Shown: positions 4,771 to 5,230 of the stretch, piece after piece
Numbering within the stretch: position 1 is the first letter of the stretch
Layout: each line of letters opens with the position of its first letter
Origin: Rubrobacter sp.
GTDB taxonomy: Bacteria; Actinomycetota; Rubrobacteria; Rubrobacterales; Rubrobacteraceae
DNA length: 5,230 bases
Assembly: GCA_013815485.1 (NCBI GenBank)
Contig: JACDGB010000166.1
Coordinates: forward strand, 1 to 5,230
Reading direction: 5' to 3'
Notes under the pieces: generated by a model
Database searches by the model: none
What the model was told of the DNA's origin: nothing
Seen by the model: only the letters and a program-made list of their open reading frames with translations
Translations under genes and position numbers: made by a program

Positions 4771-5230
4771 TCAACCAACGTCCGAGGCGCTGCCCGCGGC
4801 CTCTTCGAGTGCCGCCAGTGCCGAGGCTTGATCCATGCCAGTGCTTCGCAGGAGGTCCATCGCCGCCGAGCGAACCTGTCCGACGAGGACGCTGATCGCC
4901 AGATCGTGCCGGTCCCGGAGCATGGCGGTTGCCTTGCCCGCGGCCTCCAGGGCGTACCCGCGAGCTTCGTCCGGCGGGCCTGGCTCTTCCAGAAAGACGG
5001 CAAGGGCTTTGACGGAGCGGGAGAGATCCAGTATAGCTTCCGGCAATACCGGCGGGGTTGGATCGCCGCGGCGCGTGGCGTTGGCCGCCCCCCGCGCGAG
5101 AACGCGCACGTTGATGACGGCCAGTTCTATGCGGTTGCCCGCGGCGGAGTAGAGTTCGAGGTGTTTCAGGGCGCGGCGGCGGGTGGGAGAGAGGCGGGCG
5201 GTCTCGTGGCCGGCGGCGAGGGCTTCGTTG
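4771..5230 (-). CDS. C-terminal part of a FUSC/aromatic acid exporter-like membrane protein (partial)
   Basis: The minus strand is open from the right edge of the window to the TGA at 4771-4773, giving the last 152 residues. There is no membrane helix in this part. It is helical and Ala/Arg/Leu-rich: TARLSPTRRRALKHL, then IELAVINVRVLARGAANATR, a Pro-rich turn (GDPTPPVLPEAI), then further amphipathic helices ending DVG. An SPxRRR helix followed by an IE-x-AV-x-NVRVLAR helix resembles the cytosolic C-terminal domain of FUSC-family proteins (fusaric acid resistance and aromatic acid exporter type), whose membrane half would lie outside the window. The assignment is from pattern memory and is moderate. 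A GTG at 5107-5109 is an internal codon, not the start, because coding character continues upstream to the edge. Confidence 0.65.
   Translation of the reverse strand, partial: NEALAAGHETARLSPTRRRALKHLELYSAAGNRIELAVINVRVLARGAANATRRGDPTPPVLPEAILDLSRSVKALAVFLEEPGPPDEARGYALEAAGKATAMLRDRHDLAISVLVGQVRSAAMDLLRSTGMDQASALAALEEAAGSASDVG

Noticed and set aside
4613..4831. A 72-codon TTG-started plus-strand frame
   Set aside because: It has a GGAG 8 nt upstream, but its second half is antisense to the FUSC-like gene with Ser/Ala-rich shadow composition, and the first part shows no family signal.

Overview
The window looks like part of a chromosome from a high-GC bacterium. Three of its genes appear to have a TAnnnT -10 box only 6-7 nt before an ATG and no Shine-Dalgarno site, the arrangement of leaderless transcripts that are common in Actinobacteria and Deinococcus. 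Together with the protein style, this makes a high-GC actinobacterium (perhaps Rubrobacter-like) a low-confidence guess. I see no mobile element, CRISPR array, tRNA or rRNA.

Layout from left to right. (1) 1-2508, all on the minus strand and so read right to left: a PhoD-type metallophosphatase (853-2508), a single-domain cupin closely resembling cupin hydroxynitrile lyases (375-776), and the start of a multi-pass membrane protein that leaves the window at its left edge (1-347), whose reading frame has no obvious start codon. (2) 2509-2725: a gap with a leaderless-type promoter for the phosphatase, a short plus-strand coding-like stretch that may be a gene remnant, and a small GC-rich hairpin. 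(3) 2726-3553, minus: a two-helix membrane protein with a large charged C-terminal domain, family not recognised. (4) 3554-3733: a divergent control region with two leaderless-type promoters facing away from each other, a 13-bp tandem repeat between them, and a possible 11-codon leader ORF that overlaps the next gene by ATGA. (5) 3734-4513, plus: a probable two-gene operon of a single-helix membrane-anchored protein and a 68-residue helical protein, both unrecognised. (6) 4514-4770: a convergent gap of lower GC with no gene I can support. (7) 4771-5230, minus: the C-terminal part of a membrane transporter-like protein, best matched to the FUSC/aromatic acid exporter type.

Functionally, the phosphatase and cupin may be co-transcribed, but their activities do not suggest an obvious common pathway. 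The divergent membrane genes at 2726-4513 share a control region and are the least explained part of the window. Their role is unknown. Nothing here proves a new defence or mobile system.
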